A stretch of DNA of 64,000 nt, taken from positions 1,798,001 through 1,862,000 of the forward strand of contig NZ_CP109901.1 in NCBI RefSeq assembly GCF_033095805.1. Direction: 5' to 3'. The notes beneath the pieces are model-generated. The model searched no databases, was not told the DNA's origin, and saw only the letters and a program-made list of their open reading frames with translations. A program made the position numbers and the translations under genes. The DNA is from Serratia sp. UGAL515B_01 (lineage in GTDB: Bacteria; Pseudomonadota; Gammaproteobacteria; Enterobacterales; Enterobacteriaceae). Shown here one piece after another: positions 15,962 through 25,129 of this stretch (its first letter is position 1; each line of letters opens with the position of its first letter).

Positions 15962-18028
15962 TTACCTGGTCGATATACCCAGTTTTTTCATTTTTGATAA
16001 CAGAGTGGTGCGCTTAAGTCCTAGACGCTGGGCCGCACCGTACGGGCCTGCCACAACGCCATTGGTTTCCTTCAATACGCGCATAATCCGCTGTTGCTCG
16101 TTCTCTCCCTGTTGGAACGGTTCAACAGTCGGTGGGGACAATACCGTAGATGACAGCGAATATTGCAACTCGGTAAGTTGCAGATTGAGCACCGTTCCCC
16201 GGGTTAATAACACCGCACGCTCAATTACATTTTCTAATTCACGTACATTTCCCGGCCACGGCATCCGGCTTAGAGTACGCAGCGTTTCTGCTGGAATGCT
16301 GTTGATAGTACGTTTCATGCGGCGGGCAATCTTGTAGGTCAGGAATTTCACCAAATGTGGGATGTCCTCTGGCCGTTCACGCAGAGGGGGAATGAATATG
16401 GGGAAAACATTTAGCCGATAAAACAGATCGCTACGGAATTCACGGTCGAGGACCATTTGCTGCAAATCCCGATTGGTAGCAGCAATCATGCGCACATCCA
16501 CCGAGATCAGTTTATTGCCCCCTACCCGTTCAAACTCGCGTTCTTGCAATACCCGCAACAGCTTTGGCTGTAGCTCAATGGGGATTTCCCCCACTTCATC
16601 CAGGAACAACGTACCTTTGTCTGCCAACTCAAAACGCCCCATGCGTTGGTTAGTCGCACCGGTAAATGCCCCCTTTTCATGACCAAACAGATCGCTTTCC
16701 AGCAGCCCCGCAGGCATCACTGCACAGTTCATTTTTACCATACGCTGATCGCGGCGATCGCTCAGATTATGGATGGCCCGAGCAATAAGCTCTTTACCTG
16801 TACCTGTTTCACCGAGGATCAGCACGGAACAGTCGCTTTTAGCCACCAATTCTACTTGTTTGAGTACTGACGACATCACCACGCTGCGGCCAACAATCTC
16901 GCTAAAATCTGGGTTATTACCGTCAATTTGCTCGGTCAAATAGTGGTTTTCGTATACCAAATTCTCTTTTAATCGACTGATTTCTTGGTAGGCCAACGCA
17001 TTATCGACTGCAATAGCGATACGCTCAGCGATTTGCTGCAGTACACGAAGATTCACAGCGTTAAAGTTATCCGGTTGGCATTGCGCCAGCTTCAACACCC
17101 CCAGCGTTTTTTTACCGAACATCAGTGGTAATATGCACACTATCTGGATTTGCTCTTGGCAAAGCTCGAAAAACTGACGCTCTTGATGTCCCAACGGATC
17201 GGAGTGTTTCAGATTTACCAGCAGCATTTCACCACTTTTCATCACCTGCTCCGATAGCGTGCCTGCCAAAGCAATGCTGTACTGTTGACGTTCAGCAATA
17301 TGCCCCTTCAGATAATGCGTAGAGTAGAGCATCGCCTGTTCTGAGTTATCGCAGCACAACACCATGCTGATGGCATCAATCTTGAAGAAATGGTGAATTT
17401 CTTTTGAGATCTCACCGATTAAGTCATCCAAATTGAGTTTAGATAGCACGGCGTTAGTAACGTCCACCAGAATACGATAATCATCACGCTCATGGCACAA
17501 TTGACGCTTTTCTCTTTCAGCCTTTTCATGATAAGCAATCTGCTTTACCGCTAATCCAACCAGTTCCATCAGCGTCTGCAATTGCACTAGGCAGGCATCA
17601 CCGAATGGCTGTGTTCTACGGCGCAATAATTCGCAACCGCCGATCAGTTGACCACCTGCATACAACGGCATAAGGCAATACTCAGAGAAGGATGAATACA
17701 GTGCCAACATACTGATTTGCGGGTAACGTGCCTGTAAATCATCTACCTGCCAGCACTGCGGTAGTGTGCTATGTTTGAGCCTGCTCACTGGGCCATTCGC
17801 CAACAGGGTATCATCCTGATAGCCTACCGATTGTAGACTGGCGTCTAGCCCATATAGGCTGACGCGTTCACTGTTAGGCTCAAACAATACCAGCACTACA
17901 CCTTCAGCAAGTTGCCAACGCTGTAATACCTGACGCAGTTGCAGTAACAGATCGTGGAAACTGTGCTGGTTAAGTAATATTCTGGTAACTTCGAGTAATT
18001 CCTGTTTTTCTAAGCGTAGATTCGACAT
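15962..18028 (-). CDS. fhlA: Formate hydrogenlyase transcriptional activator FhlA
   Basis: The 688-residue sigma-54 activator has two N-terminal GAF-type regions (about residues 20-170 and 190-345), which bind formate. An AAA+ domain (about 375-610) carries Walker A GETGTGKE, the sigma-54-contacting GAFTGA loop and Walker B TLFLDEVGEI. A C-terminal Fis-type helix-turn-helix follows (AAQRLGLKRTTLLSKMKKLG). It activates the hyc, hyp and hydN-fdhF promoters seen in this window when formate accumulates. As in E. coli it follows hypE, but across a wider gap (about 250 bases), so it may have its own promoter. Confidence 0.96.
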   Translation of the reverse strand: MSNLRLEKQELLEVTRILLNQHSFHDLLLQLRQVLQRWQLAEGVVLVLFEPNSERVSLYGLDASLQSVGYQDDTLLANGPVSRLKHSTLPQCWQVDDLQARYPQISMLALYSSFSEYCLMPLYAGGQLIGGCELLRRRTQPFGDACLVQLQTLMELVGLAVKQIAYHEKAEREKRQLCHERDDYRILVDVTNAVLSKLNLDDLIGEISKEIHHFFKIDAISMVLCCDNSEQAMLYSTHYLKGHIAERQQYSIALAGTLSEQVMKSGEMLLVNLKHSDPLGHQERQFFELCQEQIQIVCILPLMFGKKTLGVLKLAQCQPDNFNAVNLRVLQQIAERIAIAVDNALAYQEISRLKENLVYENHYLTEQIDGNNPDFSEIVGRSVVMSSVLKQVELVAKSDCSVLILGETGTGKELIARAIHNLSDRRDQRMVKMNCAVMPAGLLESDLFGHEKGAFTGATNQRMGRFELADKGTLFLDEVGEIPIELQPKLLRVLQEREFERVGGNKLISVDVRMIAATNRDLQQMVLDREFRSDLFYRLNVFPIFIPPLRERPEDIPHLVKFLTYKIARRMKRTINSIPAETLRTLSRMPWPGNVRELENVIERAVLLTRGTVLNLQLTELQYSLSSTVLSPPTVEPFQQGENEQQRIMRVLKETNGVVAGPYGAAQRLGLKRTTLLSKMKKLGISTR

Positions 18029-18276
18029 GGTTTATTACTTGCCTGAGTAGCGAGTCTTAGGCCATGCCCCCCTAACTGCACGCGATAGCCGCTTGCGGTC
18101 ATTTGCGCGCAAAGCAAGGCTGTCGGGTCTGAACAAAGGGCCACTTTGTCCTTCACTCTCCGCCTTGATGACGAACTTGTGAGTTTGCGACGATACCACG
18201 GGCAGTTAAGAGACACAGGCCTACTGTTCAACTTCACAAAGTTTAACGCTGAGCACAGCGTTCTCTCCCAACAGGG
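18029..18276. other. hypE-fhlA spacer with a small hairpin
   Basis: No gene is visible in the 248-base spacer. AACGCTG (18245-18251) and CAGCGTT (18256-18262) form a 7-bp hairpin 15 bases beyond the hypE stop, a possible partial terminator. The gap is longer than I recall for E. coli and could hold an fhlA promoter. Confidence 0.45.
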
Positions 18277-19290
18277 TCAACAAATGCGGGGCAAAGGCTC
18301 CGAATGGGGTAAATCGAGTAACCGATTGATACCATAAGCGCCCCGCAATCTTATCTGCCGCCCAGCGGTTACTTTGCCAATCACCGCTGCCGCTCTTCCT
18401 AGAGGGTGGGCTTGCAAGGCTGCAAGTACTTCCTGTTCAGCCTCCGGCGCGGTGACAATCACTAATTTGCCTTCATTGGCAAAGTTAATGGCCTCCAAAC
18501 CAAGCAGTTCGCAGATCCCACGTACCGCCGAAGTCACAGGCAAGCGATTTTCTTCTACATCAATCCCCACGCCAGCAGCCTGGGCAAATTCGTGCAGTAC
18601 GGCATTCACGCCCCCGCGAGTGGCATCGCGAAGCGCACGTACCCCAAGGATAGTACGTAAGGGGTCGATCAACGGTGCCAGCACGGCGCAATCGCTGATC
18701 GTATCCAGCGACATGCCTAACTTCTCGCGCAGGTTCAGGATTGCGGCCCCATGATCGCCCAGCGTACCGCTGACGATCACCACGTCACCAGCACATATAT
18801 TCTGGGCGGCCCACTTGACGTTTGTGGGGATCACTCCGAGCCCGGCAGTATTGATAAACATTTTATCGGCGACACCGCGTTGTACCACCTTAGTATCGCC
18901 AGTCACTATTGCAATACCCGCCTGTTGCGCAGTGCTTGCCATTGAAGCCACCACCCGCTGCAAATCCGCCATTGGTAACCCCTCTTCTAAAATGAAACCA
19001 CAGGATAGATAGCGTGCGCATGCTCCGCTCACGGCAAGATCGTTAGCCGTGCCGCAGACCGCCAATTTACCGATATCGCCGCCGGGAAAGAAAATCGGAT
19101 CGATTACGTAACTATCCGTGGTAAATGCCAGCCGATCACCCTGCTGTACCAAAGCGGCCAAATCCAGCCTTGCCTGATCTTCCCGTTGGTTCAATTGCGG
19201 ATTGGCAAATGCGGGCAGAAATACCTCCTCCAGCAATTGCTGCATAGCCTCCCCGCCACTACCGTGGGCCATAGTGATCACCTTATTCAT
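18277..19290 (-). CDS. hypE: Hydrogenase maturation protein HypE
   Basis: The 337-residue protein dehydrates the carbamoyl group on its C-terminal cysteine to thiocyanate, giving the CN- ligands of the [NiFe] site. The PurM-like N-terminal HGSGGEAMQQL, the GDTKVV and ATRGGVNAVLHEFA nucleotide-site segments and the essential C-terminal PRIC are all present. Its ATG overlaps the hypD stop by four bases. The HypE-HypF pair works in the cytoplasm, and HypF is encoded at 32.9 kb in this window. Confidence 0.96.
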   Translation of the reverse strand: MNKVITMAHGSGGEAMQQLLEEVFLPAFANPQLNQREDQARLDLAALVQQGDRLAFTTDSYVIDPIFFPGGDIGKLAVCGTANDLAVSGACARYLSCGFILEEGLPMADLQRVVASMASTAQQAGIAIVTGDTKVVQRGVADKMFINTAGLGVIPTNVKWAAQNICAGDVVIVSGTLGDHGAAILNLREKLGMSLDTISDCAVLAPLIDPLRTILGVRALRDATRGGVNAVLHEFAQAAGVGIDVEENRLPVTSAVRGICELLGLEAINFANEGKLVIVTAPEAEQEVLAALQAHPLGRAAAVIGKVTAGRQIRLRGAYGINRLLDLPHSEPLPRIC

Positions 19291-20414
19291 GCCGAAACCT
19301 CATCTATCTCACGCCGGTATTGATACCAGGCAGCACAGGCACCTTCAGAAGAGACCATTAATGCGCCAAACGCATTTTGTGGCGTACATATCCGGCCAAA
19401 CAGCGGGCAATCAGCAGGTTTACAGCGCCCCGTTAACACACGACCACAGCAGGCTTGAGGATGGTCCATCGTTTGGTGCTGTTGCGGACGAAATCGCAGT
19501 TCAGCGTCAAATTTTTCATAGGCGGGTTTTAAACTGATACCGGACTCGATAATGATACCCAAACCACGCCATTCACTGTCACCGCCAAAAGCAAACACCT
19601 CACTGATGGCCTGCTGTGCCAATAAATTCCCCTGTTCCGCTACCACGCGGCGGTATTGATTCTCGATCTTGTACTGTTGGCAGCAACACTGCTCAATCAG
19701 CATCATTACCCCCTGTAAAATATCCAATGGTTCAAAACCAGCCACCACCAGAGGCTTACGGTATTGTTGATTGATAAAAAGGTATGGTGCAGTACCAATC
19801 ACCATGCTGACATGGCCAGGAGCCAGAAAACCATCAATACATACGTCAGGCTGTTGTAGAAGACTGCGCAGCGTTGGCATCAGGCTAATGTGTTGACAAA
19901 ATACGCTGAAGTTTTGCAATCCCTCCCGCTTTGCCTGTTGTAACGTCAGCGCGGTCACCGGCATGGTAGTTTCAAAACCCAGTGCAAAAAATACGACCTG
20001 CCGCTGCGGGTTTTGCTTAGCCAATGTCAAAGCGTCCAGCGGCGAATACACTACGCGCACATCCGCGCCCTGTTCACGGGCCTGTAATAGTGAACCCTGT
20101 TTGCCGGGCACCCGGAGTGCGTCGCCAAACGTGCAGAAAATCACTTCAGGATGTTTGGCAATCTCGCTGCAAGCATCAATACGCCCCATCGGCAACACAC
20201 ACACTGGGCAACCTGGCCCATGGATAAACTCAATCTGTGGCGGTAGCAATTTATCCAAACCAAAACGAAAAATAGCATGGGTATGACCACCACAAACCTC
20301 CATAATCTGCAGCGGCCGTTCAGCACTGAACGGCAACTGTTCGGCACGTCGCACAATATGCCGTAATAGTGATTTCACACGTTGCGGATCGCGGAATTCA
20401 TCAACGTACTCCAT
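19287..20414 (-). CDS. hypD: Hydrogenase maturation protein HypD
   Basis: This 375-residue iron-sulfur scaffold works with HypC to assemble the Fe(CN)2CO unit for [NiFe] hydrogenase. The conserved MEVCGGHTHAIFRFG, the HGPGCPVCV cysteine motif, FFALGFETTMP and the C-terminal cluster ligands (PQACCGRVLTG...KPADCPLFGRICTP) are all intact. It overlaps hypC by 14 bases and hypE by four, as expected for a tightly coupled hyp operon. Confidence 0.96.
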   Translation of the reverse strand: MEYVDEFRDPQRVKSLLRHIVRRAEQLPFSAERPLQIMEVCGGHTHAIFRFGLDKLLPPQIEFIHGPGCPVCVLPMGRIDACSEIAKHPEVIFCTFGDALRVPGKQGSLLQAREQGADVRVVYSPLDALTLAKQNPQRQVVFFALGFETTMPVTALTLQQAKREGLQNFSVFCQHISLMPTLRSLLQQPDVCIDGFLAPGHVSMVIGTAPYLFINQQYRKPLVVAGFEPLDILQGVMMLIEQCCCQQYKIENQYRRVVAEQGNLLAQQAISEVFAFGGDSEWRGLGIIIESGISLKPAYEKFDAELRFRPQQHQTMDHPQACCGRVLTGRCKPADCPLFGRICTPQNAFGALMVSSEGACAAWYQYRREIDEVSA

Positions 20415-20694
20415 GATTGCCTTCCCCTGCTAAAAACAGTGCAACATCAGGCTCTACTTCCCCCATAGCCTGTAACGCTGCCAACATCTCCTCGGCCTCC
20501 TGGCGATCGAGGCGGTTCATGGCAAAACCGACGTGGATCAGTACCCAACAACCGAGCAGCGCTTCGAGGGGTTGATTGGCTTGGCATACCAGCGCAATAT
20601 TCACTTCACGCTGCACGCCGCAAACCTCTGCCCAGGCGTATTGAGGCTGCTCTTCATGCAATGCCACAATCTGACCGGGGACGCCTATGCACAT
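20401..20694 (-). CDS. hypC: Hydrogenase maturation chaperone HypC
   Basis: The 97-residue protein begins MCIGVPGQ. The start at 20694 is chosen because Cys2 must be N-terminal to bind the Fe(CN)2CO precursor and the HycE large subunit; an in-frame start six codons upstream would bury it. The remainder ([30 protein letters not shown]) is typical of the HypC/HybG fold. It overlaps the end of hypB by ten bases. The tail is slightly longer than in E. coli HypC (90 residues). Confidence 0.94.
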   Translation of the reverse strand: MCIGVPGQIVALHEEQPQYAWAEVCGVQREVNIALVCQANQPLEALLGCWVLIHVGFAMNRLDRQEAEEMLAALQAMGEVEPDVALFLAGEGNHGVR

Positions 20695-21479
20695 AACTGC
20701 TCCTCCAACCATGTCAGCCAGGCTTCCATCCCTTCGCCACCGGTTGCCGACAGGGTAATCACTTCGATGGTGGGATTTACCTGGCGAGCATTGGCAATGC
20801 AGGTAGCAACATCAAAGTTCACATACGGCAGCAGATCGATTTTGTTGAGTAACATCAGATTGGCAGCGGCGAACATATGCGGGTACTTCAGTGGTTTGTC
20901 TTCCCCCTCGGTAACGGATAACACCGCAACTTTATGTCGCTCTCCCAGATCGAAACTGGCTGGGCAAACCAAATTACCTACGTTCTCGATAAACAGCAGG
21001 CTGTTGGGTTTTAAAGCCAGGCATTGCACCGCATCCTGAACCATTTGCGCATCAAGGTGACAACCTTTACCGGTATTGACCTGTATCGCCGCCACGCCGG
21101 TAGCACGAATGCGTTCTGCATCATTACTGGTTTGCTGATCCCCCTCCACCACTGCACATTCCCGCATACCACGCAGCCGTAACAGGGTTTCGGTTAACAG
21201 GGTGGTTTTGCCAGAGCCGGGACTGGAGACCAGATTCAGTGCCAAAATACGTTGCTGGGCAAAGTGCCGTCGGTTTTGCGCTGCCAGACGATCATTCTTG
21301 TCGAGTACACTGGTTTCTATCTCCAGCATCCGACGTTGGCTGATGCCAGGCGCATGGGTTCCCGCTATCCCCAAACCATAATGCAGTTTGCCCTGCACGC
21401 TTCTCTGTGGGCGAAACGGGATTTTTACCTCATTTTCAATCGTCACTTCACCGTGGGCACAACCGCAAGTACTGCACAT
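20685..21479 (-). CDS. hypB: Hydrogenase nickel-insertion GTPase HypB
   Basis: The 264-residue protein has the high-affinity nickel site at its N-terminus ([10 protein letters not shown]) and a SIMIBI-class G domain with P-loop [16 protein letters not shown] and [10 protein letters not shown]. It supplies Ni2+ to the large subunit HycE together with HypA, at the expense of GTP. There is no long His-rich stretch, so it is not a nickel-storage form. That makes a dedicated importer (nixA at 35.2 kb) sensible. The spacing to hypA is 16 bases. Confidence 0.96.
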   Translation of the reverse strand: MCSTCGCAHGEVTIENEVKIPFRPQRSVQGKLHYGLGIAGTHAPGISQRRMLEIETSVLDKNDRLAAQNRRHFAQQRILALNLVSSPGSGKTTLLTETLLRLRGMRECAVVEGDQQTSNDAERIRATGVAAIQVNTGKGCHLDAQMVQDAVQCLALKPNSLLFIENVGNLVCPASFDLGERHKVAVLSVTEGEDKPLKYPHMFAAANLMLLNKIDLLPYVNFDVATCIANARQVNPTIEVITLSATGGEGMEAWLTWLEEQLCA

Positions 21480-21495
21480 GTTAATTCCCCTTCAA

Positions 21496-21840
21496 TTATT
21501 CGATTTCAAGACGTTTTATTTGCATACCGTCATCAGCTATCACCCGCAGGTTGCGCCCGGAACAGTGTGGGCAGACCAACACTTGAGGGACCAGCAACTG
21601 AACGTCTGCCTGACAGTCATGGCACCAGCACTGCGCTTGTTGTTCCTGCAAATGCAATTCACAGCCTTCTGCCAAAGTGCCACGGCATACCATATCGAAG
21701 CAGAACCTGAGTGATTCCGCTTCCACGCAGGAAAATGCACCAATTTCCAACCACACCGCCGTAATACGTTGCGCAGAATTTTGTTGTGCATGCTGCTGCA
21801 TGATCTCCAGCGCGTGCTGACACAGCGTTATTTCATGCAT
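21496..21840 (-). CDS. hypA: Hydrogenase nickel-insertion protein HypA
   Basis: The 114-residue protein begins MHEITLCQ; His2 is the nickel ligand, which fixes the start at 21840 rather than 25 codons upstream. The C-terminal zinc site is made by two CxxC pairs (CWCHDC and CPHC). It delivers Ni2+ with HypB during HycE maturation. It is the first gene of hypABCDE, and its sigma-54 promoter lies about 45 bases upstream. Confidence 0.95.
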   Translation of the reverse strand: MHEITLCQHALEIMQQHAQQNSAQRITAVWLEIGAFSCVEAESLRFCFDMVCRGTLAEGCELHLQEQQAQCWCHDCQADVQLLVPQVLVCPHCSGRNLRVIADDGMQIKRLEIE

Positions 21841-21885
21841 TAAACCCACCTGTATTGAATGAATCCGGGCATAAAGAGATAACCT

Positions 21886-21901
21886 TGCAATTACAGTGCC
21901 A
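21886..21901 (-). promoter_or_regulatory. Sigma-54 promoter of hypABCDE
   Basis: On the reverse strand TGGCAC-TGTAA-TTGCA matches the -24/-12 consensus perfectly. It lies 46 bases upstream of the hypA start codon and points leftward, as expected for the FhlA-controlled hyp operon. Confidence 0.9.
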
Positions 21902-21932
21902 AAAACGAATGACATAAATCACATATTTGCTG

Positions 21933-21952
21933 AATGTCATGTCATCGACATT
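21933..21952. promoter_or_regulatory. FhlA upstream activating site candidate between hyp and hyc
   Basis: AATGTC and GACATT flank eight bases in the divergent hypA-hycA region, between the two sigma-54 promoters. The TGTC/GACA arms resemble known FhlA targets. An IHF-like AATCAATTGAATT lies near 22000 and could bend the DNA toward the hyc promoter. Confidence 0.55.
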
Positions 21953-22040
21953 AATACAGATCTTTATCAGAGGAAGAGAAGGGGCTGAAAGAGCCCAAAA
22001 TCAATTGAATTTAAAGGAAACGGTGACTCGATAATCATTT

Positions 22041-22056
22041 TGGCACGATTCATGCT
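22041..22056 (+). promoter_or_regulatory. Sigma-54 promoter of hycABCDEFGHI
   Basis: TGGCAC-GATTC-ATGCT fits the -24/-12 pattern with the invariant GG and GC. Transcription should begin near 22068, about 25 bases before hycA. Confidence 0.88.
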
Positions 22057-22091
22057 TTATTCAGTAAAATTAACCATATCGAGTGACGATA

Positions 22092-22559
22092 ATGAGTAAA
22101 ATCCATGAAGTAACCCGACAAGCCGATTACATTGCCAGTATGAACCACTGCTTGAAGACACAATGGCAAACCTATCACAAGACGTTAACCAAGGCCGTCA
22201 CCACAAGTAAAATCAATATTAATCATAGATTTACATATAGCCAAGAGGGCGATCTACGTTTTCTTTTATTTAACTACTTCATTGTCCGCATCCAACTTGG
22301 CGATGATTTTTACAGTCGTGATATCTGCTACAGCATTAATCTGGCCAAATCCCACGAAGCTGAAAACTTCGCCCCCTTCGCCCATGCCATGCTAGATGAA
22401 AATGGCAATATTGATGGTGAAGTCAATAGCCACGACATGCAGGCGGTATTGGACCACTACCTAGATAAGATCGCTGTAATTTATCAATGTCTGTATGACT
22501 CCTTACATAACGACCACGCTATTCATGACGCCCTGAAAAAAATCACCCTATCAGTCTGA
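22092..22559 (+). CDS. hycA: Formate hydrogenlyase regulatory protein HycA
   Basis: This 155-residue protein resembles E. coli HycA (QADYIAS near the start; DGEVNSHDMQAVLDHYLDKIAVIY near the end). In E. coli, HycA antagonises FhlA and so dampens hyc and hyp expression. Conservation is modest, as usual for this protein. I use the ATG at 22092 with GAG(TG) upstream. A GTG at 22083 giving MTIM... is also possible, because E. coli HycA begins MTIW. It is the first gene of the operon. Confidence 0.88.
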   Translation: MSKIHEVTRQADYIASMNHCLKTQWQTYHKTLTKAVTTSKININHRFTYSQEGDLRFLLFNYFIVRIQLGDDFYSRDICYSINLAKSHEAENFAPFAHAMLDENGNIDGEVNSHDMQAVLDHYLDKIAVIYQCLYDSLHNDHAIHDALKKITLSV

Positions 22560-22571
22560 TTACTGATACTC

Positions 22572-22620
22572 AAATGTCGAAATGTCATTTTTTACTGCAG
22601 ATTTCGTCAAAAGTGACGAA
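22572..22620. promoter_or_regulatory. FhlA-type inverted repeat in the hycA-hycB gap
   Basis: TTCGTCA (22603-22609) and TGACGAA (22614-22620) form a perfect inverted repeat around AAAG, ending just before the hycB ribosome site. A direct repeat of AAATGTC lies at 22572-22587. From memory, FhlA targets have been reported in the corresponding E. coli gap, so this is probably a second activating site. Confidence 0.6.
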
Positions 22621-22633
22621 GCAAGGAGTGTGC

Positions 22634-23254
22634 ATGAACCGCTTTATTATTGCGGACCCTAAATTATGTATTGGTTGTAATACCTGCATGGCAAGTTGTT
22701 CGACAGAACACCGACTACTGGGTCTACAGGCAATGCCGCGTTTGCAAGTAATACGCAATGCCCAAGCTTCAACGCCAGTGATGTGCCATCAGTGTGAAGA
22801 TGCACCTTGCGCTCAAGTGTGTCCGGTCAATGCAATCCGCCATCAGGATGATGCCATCGTGCTCAACGAGAGCCTGTGCGTCAGTTGCAAACTTTGTGGG
22901 ATTGCCTGCCCATTCGGTGCAATTGGCTTTGGTGGCAGTACGCCGCTGGCGATCCCTGCAGATTGCAATACCGCGCTGGCATTGCCTGCTCCCAGTGCGC
23001 CTCGTCCCATCAGTATGTTCCTGGATTGCCATCCTGGTGTTCGCGCCGTGGCGGTCAAATGCGATCTTTGTGCCTTCAGCGCCGAAGGTCCGGCCTGTAT
23101 TCGTACTTGTCCAACACAAGCTATTCGGTTAGTGAACGATCGTGACATGCAGCTTGCCAGTGAGCAGAAAAGGCGCAACGCCATGCAGGCCCTTAATGCC
23201 GATCTGCCTCTGGTGAGTTCCCCACAATCCAGCAAAGGATCTAGCCCACTATGA
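22634..23254 (+). CDS. hycB: Formate hydrogenlyase electron-transfer subunit HycB
   Basis: The 206-residue ferredoxin-like protein has four cysteine clusters (CIGCNTCMASC, CHQCEDAPCAQVCP, CVSCKLCGIACP, CDLC...CIRTCP), enough for four [4Fe-4S] centres. It passes electrons from FdhF to the rest of hydrogenase-3 on the cytoplasmic face. MNRFIIADP with AAGGAG upstream sets the start at 22634. A start 20 codons earlier would read through the inverted repeat. It is homologous to HydN at 30.2 kb, and its stop overlaps hycC. Confidence 0.95.
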   Translation: MNRFIIADPKLCIGCNTCMASCSTEHRLLGLQAMPRLQVIRNAQASTPVMCHQCEDAPCAQVCPVNAIRHQDDAIVLNESLCVSCKLCGIACPFGAIGFGGSTPLAIPADCNTALALPAPSAPRPISMFLDCHPGVRAVAVKCDLCAFSAEGPACIRTCPTQAIRLVNDRDMQLASEQKRRNAMQALNADLPLVSSPQSSKGSSPL

Positions 23255-25119
23255 CAGCCATTTTTTCCAACCCGTTGCTGCTACTTTCGCTGGCATTCAT
23301 CGGTTATCTACTGTTCGCGTTATTGAGTTGGTTGCTGGCATCTTCGCCACGCTGCAACCTGTTGCTCGGCGTGGGCACAGCGTTGTGTGCCGTTGCAACA
23401 CTGCTGTCGGCACTACAGATGTTATTTATGACTCCGGGCAGCACCCACTTGCCATGGCTGAATTATGCAGTGGAAATTCGTGCTCTTGACGCATTGCTTT
23501 TACTAGTGATCGCACTCTGCGGACTGTGTGCGGGGCTATTTCACGCAGGCTGGTTGCCCACACTGAAAAATCAGATCAATAGGTGGATGGGGGTATGGGC
23601 CAATTTGATGTTAGCAGCACTCAGTGCCGCAGTGATGGCCGATAATGCTGCGGCGCTGCTCTTGCTGTTAGAGCTGGCAGCACTGTGTAGCTATTTTCTG
23701 ATCGTTAAAAAGGCAGACAGTAAAAGTCAGAGCACTGGACAGAGCTATTTCCTGTTGACGCGGTTGGCGACTTTGCTGTTGATCGTTGCTTTTGCGCTGG
23801 TCTATTTCCATAGCCATAGCATACAGTTCAGCGTGATCCGCGCCACAGTATTGCCCGAAGGAGTGCGCACAGCGGTATTTCTGCTGACTTTGGCGGGGTT
23901 TGGTATTTATGCCGGGATCATGCCGCTACACGCCTGGGTACCAGGATCCCATAGCCATGCGCCCGCATCGGCGGCAATGCTGTTCTCCTCCGCGTTAATG
24001 AAGGTTGGTCTGTTTGGTATAGCGAAAATTGGCTTGGATCTGTTGGGAACGCCGCCACTGTGGTGGGGCCTGCTGGTGCTGATTCTTGCTGCCTGTACCG
24101 CTTTTCTGGGGGGGCTGTATGCGCTGATGGAGCACGACCTACGGCGGTTACTGGCTTATCACACGCTAGAAAATATCGGCATCATTCTACTAGGCATCGG
24201 CGGCGCAATGGTAGGTCTGTCACTGCAACTCCCGCTGTTGGCAGCACTGTGTTTAATCGGCGGGTTATTCCATCTGCTTAATCATAGTTTATTCAAGAGT
24301 GCGCTGTTGTTAGCTGCGGGCGCGATAGAACATCAAACTGGATTGAAAGATATGGAAAGAATGGGCGGTCTGGCACGGCTGATGCCTTGGACTGGACTGG
24401 CTCTGATTGTCGGGCTGGTTTCCATGGCCGCCTTACCACCATTGAACGGTTTTGCCAGTGAATGGATGATCTATCAGGGATTGTTCCAGCTCAGCGTGGC
24501 ACCAACCTTTGTTGGTCATCTGTTCGGTCCGCTGCTAGCGGTGATACTGGCGATTACCGGTGCATTGGCCCTGATGTGCGTTAGCAAAGTGTTTGGCGTC
24601 ACCTGCCTGGGGGCACCGCGCAGCGAAGCTGCGGCTAACGCTTTTCCAGCCAATCCCTGGTTAACCTTTAGCCATCTGCTACCTGCACTGCTGTGTTTGG
24701 TATGCGGTATCGGCTCGCCTTGGCTTATCCCCTTGTTTGCTGATCTGGTTGCCAACACCTTGAACCAGGCCCCTTTAACGTCCAACGCCGTGGTTTCAAC
24801 GCCGCTGATCGCCCTGTTATTACTGGCGATGCCGTTGCTGCCGCTGCTGATTGCGTTGCGTTATCAGGCTCACCGCCAACCTAAGCGTCAACAAGGGGAA
24901 GCCTGGGCCTGTGGGTATGGCCATGAAGCAACAATGGTGATCTCTGCTAGCGGTTTTGCCCAGCCGTTGCGCGTGATGTTCGCCCCGTTCTATCAACTGC
25001 GCCGCTGGTTATCATCAAAAAATATGCATCATTCGTTACACTGTAACGGATTTGTGGCGTTCTGCCGTGGCTTTGCCGCGCTAGAGCTGGCGGTGCTGCT
25101 CGTTGTGGCCTTTGCCTGA
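23251..25119 (+). CDS. hycC: Hydrogenase-3 membrane subunit HycC
   Basis: The 622-residue, about 16-helix protein of the NuoL/MrpD antiporter family anchors formate hydrogenlyase in the inner membrane. Family marks include GFGIYAGIMPLHAWVPGSHS, SALMKVGLFGI, DLRRLLAYHTLENIGIILLG and LNHSLFKSALLLAAG, with the conserved Lys, Glu and His of a proton path. Length matches E. coli HycC (608) rather than the longer HyfB, in line with a hydrogenase-3 type complex. It overlaps hycB by four bases. Confidence 0.95.
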   Translation: MTAIFSNPLLLLSLAFIGYLLFALLSWLLASSPRCNLLLGVGTALCAVATLLSALQMLFMTPGSTHLPWLNYAVEIRALDALLLLVIALCGLCAGLFHAGWLPTLKNQINRWMGVWANLMLAALSAAVMADNAAALLLLLELAALCSYFLIVKKADSKSQSTGQSYFLLTRLATLLLIVAFALVYFHSHSIQFSVIRATVLPEGVRTAVFLLTLAGFGIYAGIMPLHAWVPGSHSHAPASAAMLFSSALMKVGLFGIAKIGLDLLGTPPLWWGLLVLILAACTAFLGGLYALMEHDLRRLLAYHTLENIGIILLGIGGAMVGLSLQLPLLAALCLIGGLFHLLNHSLFKSALLLAAGAIEHQTGLKDMERMGGLARLMPWTGLALIVGLVSMAALPPLNGFASEWMIYQGLFQLSVAPTFVGHLFGPLLAVILAITGALALMCVSKVFGVTCLGAPRSEAAANAFPANPWLTFSHLLPALLCLVCGIGSPWLIPLFADLVANTLNQAPLTSNAVVSTPLIALLLLAMPLLPLLIALRYQAHRQPKRQQGEAWACGYGHEATMVISASGFAQPLRVMFAPFYQLRRWLSSKNMHHSLHCNGFVAFCRGFAALELAVLLVVAFA

Positions 25120-25129
25120 GGAGATGACA

